The notes under the pieces were generated by a model. That model saw only the letters and a list, made by a program, of their open reading frames with translations. It had not been told where the DNA came from and did no database searches. Below, piece by piece: positions 26,486 to 35,377 of a stretch of DNA of 64,000 bases; position 1 is the stretch's first letter; every line of letters begins with the position of its first letter. Source of the stretch: an uncultured Selenomonadales bacterium (GTDB lineage Bacteria; Bacillota; Negativicutes; Selenomonadales; Selenomonadaceae); assembly GCA_946183785.1 (NCBI GenBank), contig CAMHCS010000011.1, positions 1 through 64,000 of the forward strand, read 5' to 3'. The position numbers and the translations under genes were made by a program.

Positions 26486-27586
26486 ATGGCTGACACATCT
26501 GTAAGCTACAAATGTCCGCATTGCGACGCGCCGCTTTCATTCCAGCCCGGAAACGACAAGGTGACGTGCGAATACTGCGGCACGGAGCTTGAAATCAGCG
26601 CCGTTGAAGAGCTTTTCCAGAAGAAGCAGGAAATGGCGGCCAAGGCGCAGGCGGCCCAGGAGGCCAAATGGGATACCGAGGCCGCCGGCGGCGAATGGAG
26701 CGAGGACGAGATGGCCGCGATGCGGACCTTTACCTGCTCCTCCTGCGGCGCGGAGATCGTCGCCGACGAGAACACGATGGCGACGGAGTGCTGCTACTGC
26801 GGCAACCCGACCATGCTGCCGAACCGTTTCAGCGGCATGCTGAAGCCCGACTTCGTGATTCCGTTCAAGAAGACGAAGCAGGACGCGGTGGCGGCACTGA
26901 AGGAATTTTACAAAGGGAAACGGCTGCTTCCGAACGCGTTCACCGCGAACAACCGGGTCGAGGACATCCAGCCGATGTACGTCCCGTTCTGGCTGTTCGA
27001 TTCCAGCGTCGAGGCTCACGCGGAGTTCCGCGCGGAGAGTATCAACGTGATCGAGACTTCCGACGAGACCATCACCGAGACCAGCGTCTACAACTGCACC
27101 CGCAGCGGAACGATGGACTTCCAGCGTATACCGGTGGATGGCAGCTCTAAGATGGACAACGACTATATGGAGAGTATCGAACCGTTCGATTACAGCGAGA
27201 TGGTTCCGTTCAGCGCCGCGTACTTCACCGGCTACCTGGCGGATAAGTACGACGAGGACGCCGAGACGTCGGTGCCGCGCGCGGACAAGCGCGTCGAGAC
27301 CAGCGCCATTGAAGTGTTGCAGGACACGGTGGAAGGCTACGACAACTGCTCGGTTGAATCCTCCGCCGTCATCAAGTCGGGGGGCAACGTCTCCTATGCG
27401 ATGGTACCGGTTTGGATCTTGACCACCCGCTACAACGGCCAGCCGTATACCTTCATGATGAACGGCCAGACCGGAAAATTCGTGGGGAGCCTCCCCTACG
27501 ACAAGTCGAAGGCGATGATGTACTTTGCGGGGGCGGCCGCTGCCGTGATGTTCGTCACCTATTTCATCGCGAAACTGTTTATTTGA
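26486..27586 (+). CDS. Membrane-anchored double zinc-ribbon protein
   Basis: The 366-residue protein has two zinc ribbons of the TFIIB type: CPHC...CEYC near residues 10-32 and CSSC...CYC(G)NP near 80-105. Then comes a long beta-rich domain with PDFVIPFKKTKQDAV and PMYVPFWLFD, and a single membrane helix close to the C-terminus (AAAAVMFVTYFIAKLFI). There is no signal peptide, so the bulk is expected in the cytoplasm. AAGGAGG precedes the ATG by 7 bases. It is followed after 12 bases by the TPM-domain gene, a pairing I have seen in other Firmicutes. Function unknown. Confidence 0.85.
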   Translation: MADTSVSYKCPHCDAPLSFQPGNDKVTCEYCGTELEISAVEELFQKKQEMAAKAQAAQEAKWDTEAAGGEWSEDEMAAMRTFTCSSCGAEIVADENTMATECCYCGNPTMLPNRFSGMLKPDFVIPFKKTKQDAVAALKEFYKGKRLLPNAFTANNRVEDIQPMYVPFWLFDSSVEAHAEFRAESINVIETSDETITETSVYNCTRSGTMDFQRIPVDGSSKMDNDYMESIEPFDYSEMVPFSAAYFTGYLADKYDEDAETSVPRADKRVETSAIEVLQDTVEGYDNCSVESSAVIKSGGNVSYAMVPVWILTTRYNGQPYTFMMNGQTGKFVGSLPYDKSKAMMYFAGAAAAVMFVTYFIAKLFI

Positions 27587-27598
27587 GGGGGCGGAGAA

Positions 27599-28372
27599 AT
27601 GAAACGAATTGCATCGGTTTTGACAATATTCCTCGCGCTGTTCGTCGCGGTGGCGGCGTTTAGTGTCCGTGCGGAAGCGGCGGGCGCTGTCTATGACAAT
27701 GCGAAGCTGCTTTCGCAGGCGGAGATTCAAAAGCTGACTTCGGAGATTCAGCGCATCGAGAACAAGTACGGCGTCCGCATCGGGATCGTAACACAGCCGT
27801 CCATGCAGGGACGCAGCATCGGGCAGGTGGCGAACGCGCTGCTTGACCAGGGATATCGCGGCGCGCCGAACGGCGGTATCGTGCTCCTGGTTTCGGTAGA
27901 CCCGAAAAAGCGGGAATACTACATGTCCACGGACAATCCCATGCGCGCGAGAATCACCGACGACGCGGGCATCAAGTACATTCAGAGTGAAATGGTGCCG
28001 AAACTCAAGGACAACAAGTACGGCGAGGCGTTCCTGAAATACACGGGAGCTATCGAAACAGCACTGGATTACTATGCGAAAGAAGGCAAGCCATACGATC
28101 CGTCGGCGGGCTTTCATCCGCTGGCAGCCATTATAGCGCTGATCATCGGCTGCCTCGGCGGTTACGGCGTGCGCGAGACGCTGATCAGCAGCATGAGCAA
28201 CGTGACGCCGGCAGCGCGGGCCAGCGAGTATCTGGTGGACGACAGTTTTGATTTACAGGAAAGCGACGACCGATTCCTGTTCATGAACGTCACGCGCACC
28301 AAGAAATCCAAAAGCTCCGGCGGCAGCAGTGCGAGGGACGAGAGCCACGGCGGCGGCGGCGGAAGCTTTTAA
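27599..28372 (+). CDS. TPM-domain membrane protein
   Basis: The 257-residue protein has a signal sequence, then a TPM domain (about 30-165; VYDNAKLLSQAEIQKLTSEI, YGVRIGIVTQPS, NGGIVLLVSVDPKKREYYM), a membrane helix at about 178-192 and a short cytoplasmic tail that ends in GGGGGSF, the characteristic glycine-rich ending of the YgcG-like branch. TPM domains in plants act in photosystem II repair; in bacteria their job is largely unknown, with phosphatase activity reported for some. It is coupled to the zinc-ribbon gene before it. Confidence 0.9.
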   Translation: MKRIASVLTIFLALFVAVAAFSVRAEAAGAVYDNAKLLSQAEIQKLTSEIQRIENKYGVRIGIVTQPSMQGRSIGQVANALLDQGYRGAPNGGIVLLVSVDPKKREYYMSTDNPMRARITDDAGIKYIQSEMVPKLKDNKYGEAFLKYTGAIETALDYYAKEGKPYDPSAGFHPLAAIIALIIGCLGGYGVRETLISSMSNVTPAARASEYLVDDSFDLQESDDRFLFMNVTRTKKSKSSGGSSARDESHGGGGGSF

Positions 28373-28379
28373 TGTGGTG

Positions 28380-28440
28380 TAGAGAGTGAAGAGTGGAGAG
28401 TGGAGATGGATTTGCGTAATATCTTCACTCTCCATTTTTA
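28380..28440. repeat. GAGTG-type intergenic inverted repeat
   Basis: GAGAGTGAAGAGTGGAGAGT on the left is partly matched by TTCACTCTCCAT on the right. The same words occur at 8304-8444. It fills the gap between the TPM gene and the DUF3298 gene. Confidence 0.5.
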
Positions 28441-28458
28441 GTAAATGGAGGTATGATG

Positions 28459-29808
28459 ATGAAACACAGAAAATGGTTGGGGCTGGCGCTTGCGGCCTGC
28501 ACGTTCCTTACGCCGCTCGGCGTCGTACAGGCGGGCGGGGAGCCGGCGGAAGTTGCCGAGGATTTCGAGCCGACGGAAGGCGCGCCCCTCGGGACGATAG
28601 CGGTGGATCCTTCGCTCCGTTCCTTTGGGCTGTACAAAAAAGTCAATCAGTATGAGTCGATGAAAGACGGGAAAATCATGTTTCGCCAGACCTGGCCGGA
28701 GCTGCGTCTTGCCGACGGCGACGGCCGTTCCATGCTCGGCTCGAAGAATTTCCCGAAGCTTGCGACAGCGCTGAAAGCGTATAACGACAGCGTATATCAG
28801 GAAGCGATCCGCGAGCAGTCCAGCGGGCGGGAGGAAGCGTTGAGGGACTGGCAGGAGAGAAAAAAGAGCGGGTATGCCGATTCCTTTAACGGCCACTCCA
28901 ACGAGCGGGACTTGATCGTGAAGCGCGCCGACTCACTTATACTGTCCTTCGTAGAGACGCAGTGGACGTATACGGGCGGCGCCCACGGCGGGCAGATGTA
29001 CCGCGGCGTGAATTTCGACACTTCGACAGGCGAGCGGCTTTCTCTCTATCAGGTGTTTCCCGACGGGGAGATGCTCGTGGAAACCATTATCGCAAAACTC
29101 TACGAGGAAAATAAACAGGGGACGTTCTTTGACAGCATGGAAGCCACCGTTGCGGATCAGATTATCCACGACAAGGCTTCCTGGGTCATCGGTCCCCGCG
29201 GTGTTACGTTCTATTTCAACCAGTATGAGATTGCGGCTTACGCCGCGGGAACCATCACGACGACGATCATGTTCGACGAGCGGCCGGGACTTTTCAATGA
29301 GAAGTACAAAATTGGTCCGGCCTCCTACTGCGAGGAGCTGACGACATATCCCACGGACACGGTGTCTCTCTATGACGACGGCGCGGGTAAAGCCGACAGC
29401 ATCACGGCGTTCGTTGATGGCGATACGCTGAATATCATCCTGAACGGAAAGAATGTTTACAGCGGCCCATTTGTCGGCGGCAGCAAAATCACGCCCGTTT
29501 TCGTGCACACGGGAGGCGGCAGCAATTTCCTTTACGTCGATTACGGCTACGCCAGCCCGCAGATGGGCGTCGGACGTCAGATGGACGTCTTCCGGCTCGA
29601 TTCGGGCAAGGCGACGTTTGTGCATACTTCTCCGTATTCCTTCCAGCGCACCTTCGACCAGACAAAGACGAGCGAGCAGTGGATCGGCCAGTGGATCATG
29701 ACCGACCCCTATGAGTTCAACATTGACGAGCCGTATTTTTCGGCAACCGGCGAGTCCAAGACCTATACGGTGCAGATCGGCGAGGAAGGATTCCCGACCT
29801 TCGGTTGA
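28459..29808 (+). CDS. Exported DUF3298 (RsiV-like) protein
   Basis: The 449-residue precursor has a signal peptide ending VVQA. It has the DUF4163/DUF3298 layout: an N-terminal strand-rich part (PKLATALKAYND, a long charged helix), then SLILSFVETQWTYTGGAHGG and the GVNFDTSTGERLSLYQVFPD turn typical of DUF3298, then GVTFYFNQYEIAAYAAG. The last 140 residues are an added domain with a six-strand look. There are three successive ATGs; the third is 7 bases after GGAGG. Related to the gene at 25046. A terminator follows. Confidence 0.82.
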   Translation: MKHRKWLGLALAACTFLTPLGVVQAGGEPAEVAEDFEPTEGAPLGTIAVDPSLRSFGLYKKVNQYESMKDGKIMFRQTWPELRLADGDGRSMLGSKNFPKLATALKAYNDSVYQEAIREQSSGREEALRDWQERKKSGYADSFNGHSNERDLIVKRADSLILSFVETQWTYTGGAHGGQMYRGVNFDTSTGERLSLYQVFPDGEMLVETIIAKLYEENKQGTFFDSMEATVADQIIHDKASWVIGPRGVTFYFNQYEIAAYAAGTITTTIMFDERPGLFNEKYKIGPASYCEELTTYPTDTVSLYDDGAGKADSITAFVDGDTLNIILNGKNVYSGPFVGGSKITPVFVHTGGGSNFLYVDYGYASPQMGVGRQMDVFRLDSGKATFVHTSPYSFQRTFDQTKTSEQWIGQWIMTDPYEFNIDEPYFSATGESKTYTVQIGEEGFPTFG

Positions 29809-29826
29809 TTTCGATTTACCGCAGAC

Positions 29827-29874
29827 AAAAGCTCCCTTCCGCGCCAAGCCGGCGTCGAAGGGAGCATTTCTTTT
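29827..29874. terminator. Bidirectional terminator
   Basis: GCTCCCTTC (29831-29839) and GAAGGGAGC (29857-29865) form the stem, with A residues before and T residues after. It lies between convergent genes. Confidence 0.85.
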
Positions 29875-29878
29875 ACTA

Positions 29879-30565
29879 TTATAAAGGCCGTACGGAAACG
29901 ACAGTCTTGCACTTCGGATAGTAGGTTATCTCCATAGCATCGTCCGGCTTCGCCGCCGTTGCCGCGCGAAGCGGCTCCTGCTCGTCGAAGGTTTTCGTGA
30001 CGGGTGCGGGGATGGTGAGCTCTTCGCCGTTCCCCCGAAGGAAAACCGCGTCGCGGCGGTCTGACGCCCAGCGGCGGCTTTTGTCCTCGTAGACGTGCAT
30101 CATGCGGAACTTAACTTTTTCCACAACGGGGGGCGAGGAAAGGTCCAGCCGCATCGCGTCGATGCCGCCCAGAAAATTCGGCACGATTTCCGACAGCGCG
30201 AGCCCGGCAATCACGATCACGAGAATGTCGAGCCGAGAGCCGGCGCGGCCCACTGCGGCTGCCGCGCCCTCTTCACTGTTCTCATACCGCAGCCGCATCG
30301 CCGCGCGAAGCCCAATCCAAATGACCATCAGCGCGACGCCGCCCCAAAGGATCACGTCGCCTCCGGAGGCAAGGAGAAGCCCGGTCTTTCCGTACCAATG
30401 GAAAATCCCCGAAACATGCCCGTCGGCAAAGAACCCGCCGAAAAAAAGCCCCAGCGCTCCATAAAGCGCCATCCGCCATCCAATAGTCATATCCTCCAAA
30501 TGCCGCGCCCGCGCCAAAAGCAAAACAAAAAACACCAGCGCAAGCCCGATAGCCGCAAAAAACAT
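29879..30565 (-). CDS. Membrane protein of unknown function
   Basis: The 228-residue protein has four predicted membrane helices (near 1-20, 30-50, 65-85 and 110-130), followed by a polar C-terminal domain of about 90 residues with FRMMHVYEDKSRRWASDRRD. No family recognised. I chose the ATG at 30565 behind AAAGGAG; a TTG 24 bases upstream is possible but lacks a site. It is the last GC-rich gene before the AT-rich glycan island. Confidence 0.75.
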   Translation of the reverse strand: MFFAAIGLALVFFVLLLARARHLEDMTIGWRMALYGALGLFFGGFFADGHVSGIFHWYGKTGLLLASGGDVILWGGVALMVIWIGLRAAMRLRYENSEEGAAAAVGRAGSRLDILVIVIAGLALSEIVPNFLGGIDAMRLDLSSPPVVEKVKFRMMHVYEDKSRRWASDRRDAVFLRGNGEELTIPAPVTKTFDEQEPLRAATAAKPDDAMEITYYPKCKTVVSVRPL

Positions 30566-30762
30566 CCAGACCGCTCCTTTGCTTGACAATTATGTTCTTC
30601 ACTATAGCACGTTGAGGGGGATTCGGCAATGGAGGCTTTGTTCTCTGTTCTACGCATATGTTTTCCCTCTTTATTATTTCTATGTTTTCTGCTACAATAA
30701 TTGACGTGAAGCAAGGTTTGTTATTGCATCGAATGAATGTTTGAGGCGGAGTGGATAATTCG

Positions 30763-31965
30763 ATGAAAATGCTTTTTTTATGTACAACGGAATTTCAAGT
30801 GATGACAGCACTGAATATAAAGTATCATATGCATCCGAATGATGATGCAGATATTATTGTTGGTAATTATCACGGCGAAGAGAAGGATTTAGCAGAAAGG
30901 ATACGGAAGACAAAGATTTTTCGAAAAGTGTTTTATGTTCGTGAGTACATTGAAAATGCAACACTTCACAGATATTTCAGATATTTCACAGACGGTGGGG
31001 AGCGGATTTGTTTTTTTTATGCTCTTCGTAATTCACTGGAGTTCATTAAGATTAAATTCCAAAGATTCTTGTGGGGACCTAAAGCATATATCTCTAATAT
31101 GATTCAAGATGCTCATGATTTAAATTTGGAGGAATATGAAGCTCTTTTTTTGGTTGGGTCAAAAATAATTGCGTGTAATCTTCTTGACTATGTTATGAAA
31201 TATAATAAGATATGCAAAATCAATGTGCTCGACGAAGGGATTGGTTCCTATGTTGCACCAGAGATGGGGAAGTATAAAAATGTAGAAGGAATTGCAGATG
31301 AATGTTATGTTTATGATCCTGAAATGGTGTTGTATAAAGCAAAAAAAATCCGTGTTCCTAGGATAAATAAATCGGATACAAAGTTTATTGGCATTTTGAA
31401 TACTGTATTTCGATACCATGAGGATGATATAGAAGACTACAGTCATTCAATCATTTTTTTTGATCAGGGAGTATCCTCCCAACTGCCGAAATATTTGCAA
31501 AGCAATTTCAGGTGGGTTAAATGGTTATTCCATAATGCTTATAAGCGTCATCTACAAGAAGAAAAGAAATTTTGTGAACAGGTACATACGCTTGATTTTA
31601 TGCTTAGTCATGCCGGAAAGAGAATCATATGGATTAAGCCACATCCGAGATCTTCACGAGATATTCTTGAATCGTATAAAAAGAGGAATATTAAATTACT
31701 TCGTGAGGATGTGCCGTGGGAATTGATTGCATTGAATTGCTCGACTAAAAATACTATACTTGTAACAAATTTTTCCAGTGCTGTTTGCTTACATAATGCG
31801 GTTCAGGATGCTTTTGATAATCAAGTCCAATGCCTTCTTTTGTATCATATTTTAAAAGAAAGAATCCCAGAATTAGATAAAGAATATTATCAGAAATTAC
31901 AGCGAAAATATGATAATTTATGCATCCCTGCTACGATAGATGAATTAACACTCATGTTGCAGTGA
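30763..31965 (+). CDS. Sialyltransferase-like glycosyltransferase (GT52/GT38-type motifs)
   Basis: The 400-residue protein opens with MLFLCTTEFQVMTALNI, like the GT52 N-terminus, and has the three motifs shared by bacterial sialyltransferases: (D/E)(D/E)G at residues 157-159 (LDEGIGSY), HP at 294-295 (KPHPRS) and SS at 338-339 (NFSSAV). It therefore probably uses a CMP-activated sugar, and the next genes make one. The start is uncertain: ATG 30763 with GGAG 11 bases upstream, or GTG 30751. It is strikingly AT-rich with many AAT, ATA and TTA codons, unlike the flanking genes, which points to transfer. The specific acceptor is unknown. Confidence 0.75.
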   Translation: MKMLFLCTTEFQVMTALNIKYHMHPNDDADIIVGNYHGEEKDLAERIRKTKIFRKVFYVREYIENATLHRYFRYFTDGGERICFFYALRNSLEFIKIKFQRFLWGPKAYISNMIQDAHDLNLEEYEALFLVGSKIIACNLLDYVMKYNKICKINVLDEGIGSYVAPEMGKYKNVEGIADECYVYDPEMVLYKAKKIRVPRINKSDTKFIGILNTVFRYHEDDIEDYSHSIIFFDQGVSSQLPKYLQSNFRWVKWLFHNAYKRHLQEEKKFCEQVHTLDFMLSHAGKRIIWIKPHPRSSRDILESYKKRNIKLLREDVPWELIALNCSTKNTILVTNFSSAVCLHNAVQDAFDNQVQCLLLYHILKERIPELDKEYYQKLQRKYDNLCIPATIDELTLMLQ

Positions 31966-31997
31966 TTGAATTTTTAGTTAACGGGGAGAGAGGAGTT

Positions 31998-33005
31998 ATG
32001 AATAATTTTTATAAAATCCTCATTACCGGAGCCGACGGCTTTATTGGTTCCCATTTGACAGAGTCGTTGGTCCTCAGAGGATACAAAGTTCGCGCGTTTG
32101 TTTATTACAATTCTTTCAACTCTTGGGGATGGTTGGATGAAGCACCTCCGGAAATACGAAAAGAACTTGACGTTTTCGCCGGAGACATCCGAGACCCGCA
32201 TGGGGTAAAAACGGCTATGGAAGGCTGCGACGCCGTGATGAATCTCGCGGCGCTCATTGCGATCCCGTATTCCTATCATTCGCCGGATATGTATGTCGAT
32301 ACAAACGTCAAGGGTGCATTGAATGTCGTGCAGGCAGCACGAGAGCTTGGCGTGCAGAAAGTCGTGCAGACTTCGACCAGCGAGGTCTACGGCACGGCAC
32401 AATTTGTTCCGATTACCGAAGAGCATCCGCTTCAGGGACAGTCACCGTATTCGGCGAGCAAGATCGGCGCGGATCAAATCGCCATGTCGTTTTATCGTTC
32501 GTTTGGCGTTCCAGTAACAATCCTTCGTCCATTTAATACCTATGGTCCTCGACAGTCGGCACGGGCGGTGATTCCGACAATTATTACCCAGATTGCGAAC
32601 GGTACGCGGCATATCAAGCTTGGTGCACTTTCGCCGACGCGGGATTTCAACTATATCGGCGATACGGTGCGTGGATTCATTGCTGCGTTGGAGTCTGACA
32701 AAGCCGTAGGCGAGGTTATCAATATCGGCAGCAATTATGAAATTTCAATTGGCGCTACGGCACAACTGATTGCTGAAGTCATGGGCGCGGAGATTGAGAT
32801 TGAAACGGATGAGGAGCGCCTGCGCCCGGAAAAAAGCGAGGTCAACCGTCTTTGGGCGGACAACAGTAAAGCAAAGAATTTGCTTGGCTGGGAGCCAAAA
32901 TACGGCGGGCGTGATGGTTTCAAGCGTGGGCTTCAGGAAACAGCGGAATGGTTTACGAAACCAGAAAATCTGAAACGGTACAAAGCGGATATTTACAATC
33001 TTTGA
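31998..33005 (+). CDS. legB: NAD-dependent UDP-N-acetylglucosamine 4,6-dehydratase LegB
   Basis: First step of the legionaminic acid route: makes the 4-keto-6-deoxy intermediate from UDP-GlcNAc. The 335-residue extended SDR has GADGFIGSHL for NAD binding, the LegB-like AFVYYNSFNSWGWLD segment, and the catalytic TSTSEVYG and YSASKIGAD (YxxxK). AGAGAGGAG lies before the ATG. First in the run legB-legC-amidotransferase-legG-legI-acetyltransferase-ptmE-legF, all on the plus strand and closely spaced. Confidence 0.9.
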   Translation: MNNFYKILITGADGFIGSHLTESLVLRGYKVRAFVYYNSFNSWGWLDEAPPEIRKELDVFAGDIRDPHGVKTAMEGCDAVMNLAALIAIPYSYHSPDMYVDTNVKGALNVVQAARELGVQKVVQTSTSEVYGTAQFVPITEEHPLQGQSPYSASKIGADQIAMSFYRSFGVPVTILRPFNTYGPRQSARAVIPTIITQIANGTRHIKLGALSPTRDFNYIGDTVRGFIAALESDKAVGEVINIGSNYEISIGATAQLIAEVMGAEIEIETDEERLRPEKSEVNRLWADNSKAKNLLGWEPKYGGRDGFKRGLQETAEWFTKPENLKRYKADIYNL

Positions 33006-33017
33006 GCGGGTGACAGC

Positions 33018-34190
33018 ATGGTGCAAGAGTCTTTAAATATGGAAAAATTGCTTTGTGCGTTACGAAAAGTCTTACCTGAAGGGGAAAGTTATCCGTTGCA
33101 CGAGCCGCTTTTCTGTGGGAATGAAAACAAATACGTCCAAGAATGTATCGATACGGCTTGGGTCTCGTCGGTCGGAAAGTTTGTCGACCGGTTTGAAGCA
33201 GACTTGGCGGCGTATACGGGTGTCAAACGGGCAGTGGCTGTTGTGAATGGAACGGCGGCGTTGCACGTTTGCCTGATTCTTTCCAATGTGCAGCCAAATG
33301 ATGAGGTGCTTGTCCCTGCGCTGACATTCATTGCCACAGCAAATGCGGTAACCTATTGTCATGCCATTCCGCATTTCGTGGATAGTGCTTACGATACTTT
33401 AGGCATTGACCCTGATGCGATAGAAGCGTATCTTTCGGAGATTGGGGACTTGCGGGCGGACGGTTGTTATAACAAAAAGACCGGGCGGCGAATTCGTGCG
33501 GTTGTACCGATGCACGCCTTTGGGCATCCTGTGGATATGGACAAAATGATTGCCGTTTGCGAGAAATATCAACTTGCCTTGATTGAGGATGCGGCGGAGT
33601 CTATCGGCTCCTTATACAAAGGTCGTCATACGGGAAACTTCGGGCAAATTTCTGCGATGAGCTTCAATGGCAATAAGACCATCACTACGGGTGGCGGCGG
33701 TGCAGTGCTGACGAATGATGAGGAGCTTGGAAAACTCGCCAAGCATATTACGACACAGGCAAAAATACCGCATCGTTGGGCCTATGCCCATGATCGTATC
33801 GGCTACAATTACCGAATGCCGAATATCAATGCGGGGCTCGGTTGTGCACAGTTGGAAAAACTTCTGGAGTATGTGGAGAAAAAGAGACGTCTCGCGGAAA
33901 AATATCGCAAAGCGTTGGACGGTGTTCCGGGCGTGAGATTTTTCGTCGAGCCGGAATTTGCGAAAAGCAATTATTGGCTGAACGCTATTCTTCTGGATGA
34001 AGGCGTTGCAAATAAGCGAGACCATGTGCTTGAAACATTAAACGATGCGGGTGTTGGTTCGCGCCCTATTTGGGAATTGATGTACACGATGCCGATGTTT
34101 ACGGACTGTCCGCGTATGGACTGCAAGGTAGCAGAGGACATCGGGAAACGGCTTATCAACTTGCCGAGCAGTGTGAGGCTGGGAGAATGA
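33018..34190 (+). CDS. legC: PLP-dependent aminotransferase LegC
   Basis: Transfers an amino group to C4 of the keto sugar made by LegB. The 390-residue protein belongs to the DegT/DnrJ/EryC1 class; the PLP lysine is Lys220 in SFNGNKTITTGGGG, and EDAAESIGS supplies the pyridine-nitrogen aspartate. The N-terminal HEPLFCGNENKYVQECIDT segment is typical of LegC-like proteins. It starts 12 bases after legB. Confidence 0.92.
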   Translation: MVQESLNMEKLLCALRKVLPEGESYPLHEPLFCGNENKYVQECIDTAWVSSVGKFVDRFEADLAAYTGVKRAVAVVNGTAALHVCLILSNVQPNDEVLVPALTFIATANAVTYCHAIPHFVDSAYDTLGIDPDAIEAYLSEIGDLRADGCYNKKTGRRIRAVVPMHAFGHPVDMDKMIAVCEKYQLALIEDAAESIGSLYKGRHTGNFGQISAMSFNGNKTITTGGGGAVLTNDEELGKLAKHITTQAKIPHRWAYAHDRIGYNYRMPNINAGLGCAQLEKLLEYVEKKRRLAEKYRKALDGVPGVRFFVEPEFAKSNYWLNAILLDEGVANKRDHVLETLNDAGVGSRPIWELMYTMPMFTDCPRMDCKVAEDIGKRLINLPSSVRLGE

Positions 34191-34233
34191 ATCGGATCCA
34201 TTGAAATATAAATGGGGGTTGGAGGTTTTATTT

Positions 34234-35358
34234 ATGCGTTATTGCAAGAAATGTGTCATGCCGGATACGCGACCTGGTATTACGTTCAATGAGGAGGGCG
34301 TATGCTCAGCGTGTCAAGCGTATGAGAGACGTGCCCAAATCGACTGGAAACAGCGATGGAAAGAGTTTGAAGAAATCTGCGACAAGTATCGTGGAATGAA
34401 TGGCTCAGCTGGATACGATTGCGCTATAGCTGTTTCCGGCGGTAAGGATAGCCATTGGCAGACGCATTTAATGAAAAATGTCATGCACATGAATCCGATT
34501 TTGTTCTCTGTCGAGGATAATTTTCCCATGACGGTTGCCGGACAACATAACCTGAAGAATATATCCGAGGAATTTGGTTGTACGATTATTAGTTGCAAGC
34601 CGGATATCCGGACGCAAAAAAAGCTGATGCGCTATATGTTCGAGACTTATGGCAAGCCGACTTGGTATATTGACCGGCTGATTTATACTTATCCGCTAAT
34701 TATGTCGTTGAAATTCAATACGCCGCTCTTGGTTTATGGTGAGAACGTCAGTTATGAATACGGAGGGGTGCATGCGAAAGAAAGTTACTCTGCCCGTGGG
34801 CAGCTTTCCAATGGCGTTGCGTCTGATGTCGAAGAGAGTGAGTTGATAGAAAAGGCAGGAATCACAGCACAAGATCTGGCGTTGACTAGAGCGCCGGAAG
34901 TGGGGGAGCTAAATAAGCTCGATCCGATTTATATTTCCTATTTCTTACCATGGAATAGTGTAGGCAATTATCATTTCGCGAAAAAGCACGGGTTCCATGA
35001 CCTTACGCATGAGTGGAAGCGGACGCATCATGTGGAGAACTTTGATCAGGTGGACAGTCGGGCCTACTTGGTGCATTCATGGATGAAATACCCGAAGTTT
35101 GGGCATGCAGCAGCTACAGATTATATGTCTCGGTTTATTCGATATGGCTTGGCAACAAGGGAAGAGGCAATTAAGGCTGTCAAGAAACATGATCATGCAC
35201 TTGATCCATTGAGTGTAAGGGATTTTTGCGAGTTTTGCGGTTATACGGAAACAGATTTTTGGAAAATTGTAGATGGTCATTACAACAAGGACTTGTTTGA
35301 AAAGGATGGATATGGCAATTGGAAGTTGAAGCATCCGGTTTGGGAAGAGACCAACTAA
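34234..35358 (+). CDS. N-acetyl sugar amidotransferase (PseA/WbpG family)
   Basis: The family converts an acetamido group on a sugar to an acetamidino group with ammonia and ATP. The 374-residue protein has paired cysteines (CKKCVMPDTRPGITF...CSAC), the ATP pyrophosphatase P-loop SGGKDS at residues 68-73, and a C-terminal CEFCGYTETDFW segment. GGAGG stands 7 bases or so before the ATG at 34234. Its place inside the legionaminic operon suggests an amidinated form of the sugar, as made by the homologue in Campylobacter. WbpG-like enzymes can need a separate glutaminase (HisH-like) partner; none is visible nearby. Confidence 0.88.
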   Translation: MRYCKKCVMPDTRPGITFNEEGVCSACQAYERRAQIDWKQRWKEFEEICDKYRGMNGSAGYDCAIAVSGGKDSHWQTHLMKNVMHMNPILFSVEDNFPMTVAGQHNLKNISEEFGCTIISCKPDIRTQKKLMRYMFETYGKPTWYIDRLIYTYPLIMSLKFNTPLLVYGENVSYEYGGVHAKESYSARGQLSNGVASDVEESELIEKAGITAQDLALTRAPEVGELNKLDPIYISYFLPWNSVGNYHFAKKHGFHDLTHEWKRTHHVENFDQVDSRAYLVHSWMKYPKFGHAAATDYMSRFIRYGLATREEAIKAVKKHDHALDPLSVRDFCEFCGYTETDFWKIVDGHYNKDLFEKDGYGNWKLKHPVWEETN

Positions 35359-35377
35359 TACTTTTAGGTAAACGAGT

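Noticed and set aside
26537..28117. Long minus-strand frame (526 codons) opposite the zinc-ribbon and TPM genes
   Set aside because: The plus strand has zinc motifs, a TPM domain and good ribosome sites; the minus-strand product has none of these and is Arg/His/Val-rich.
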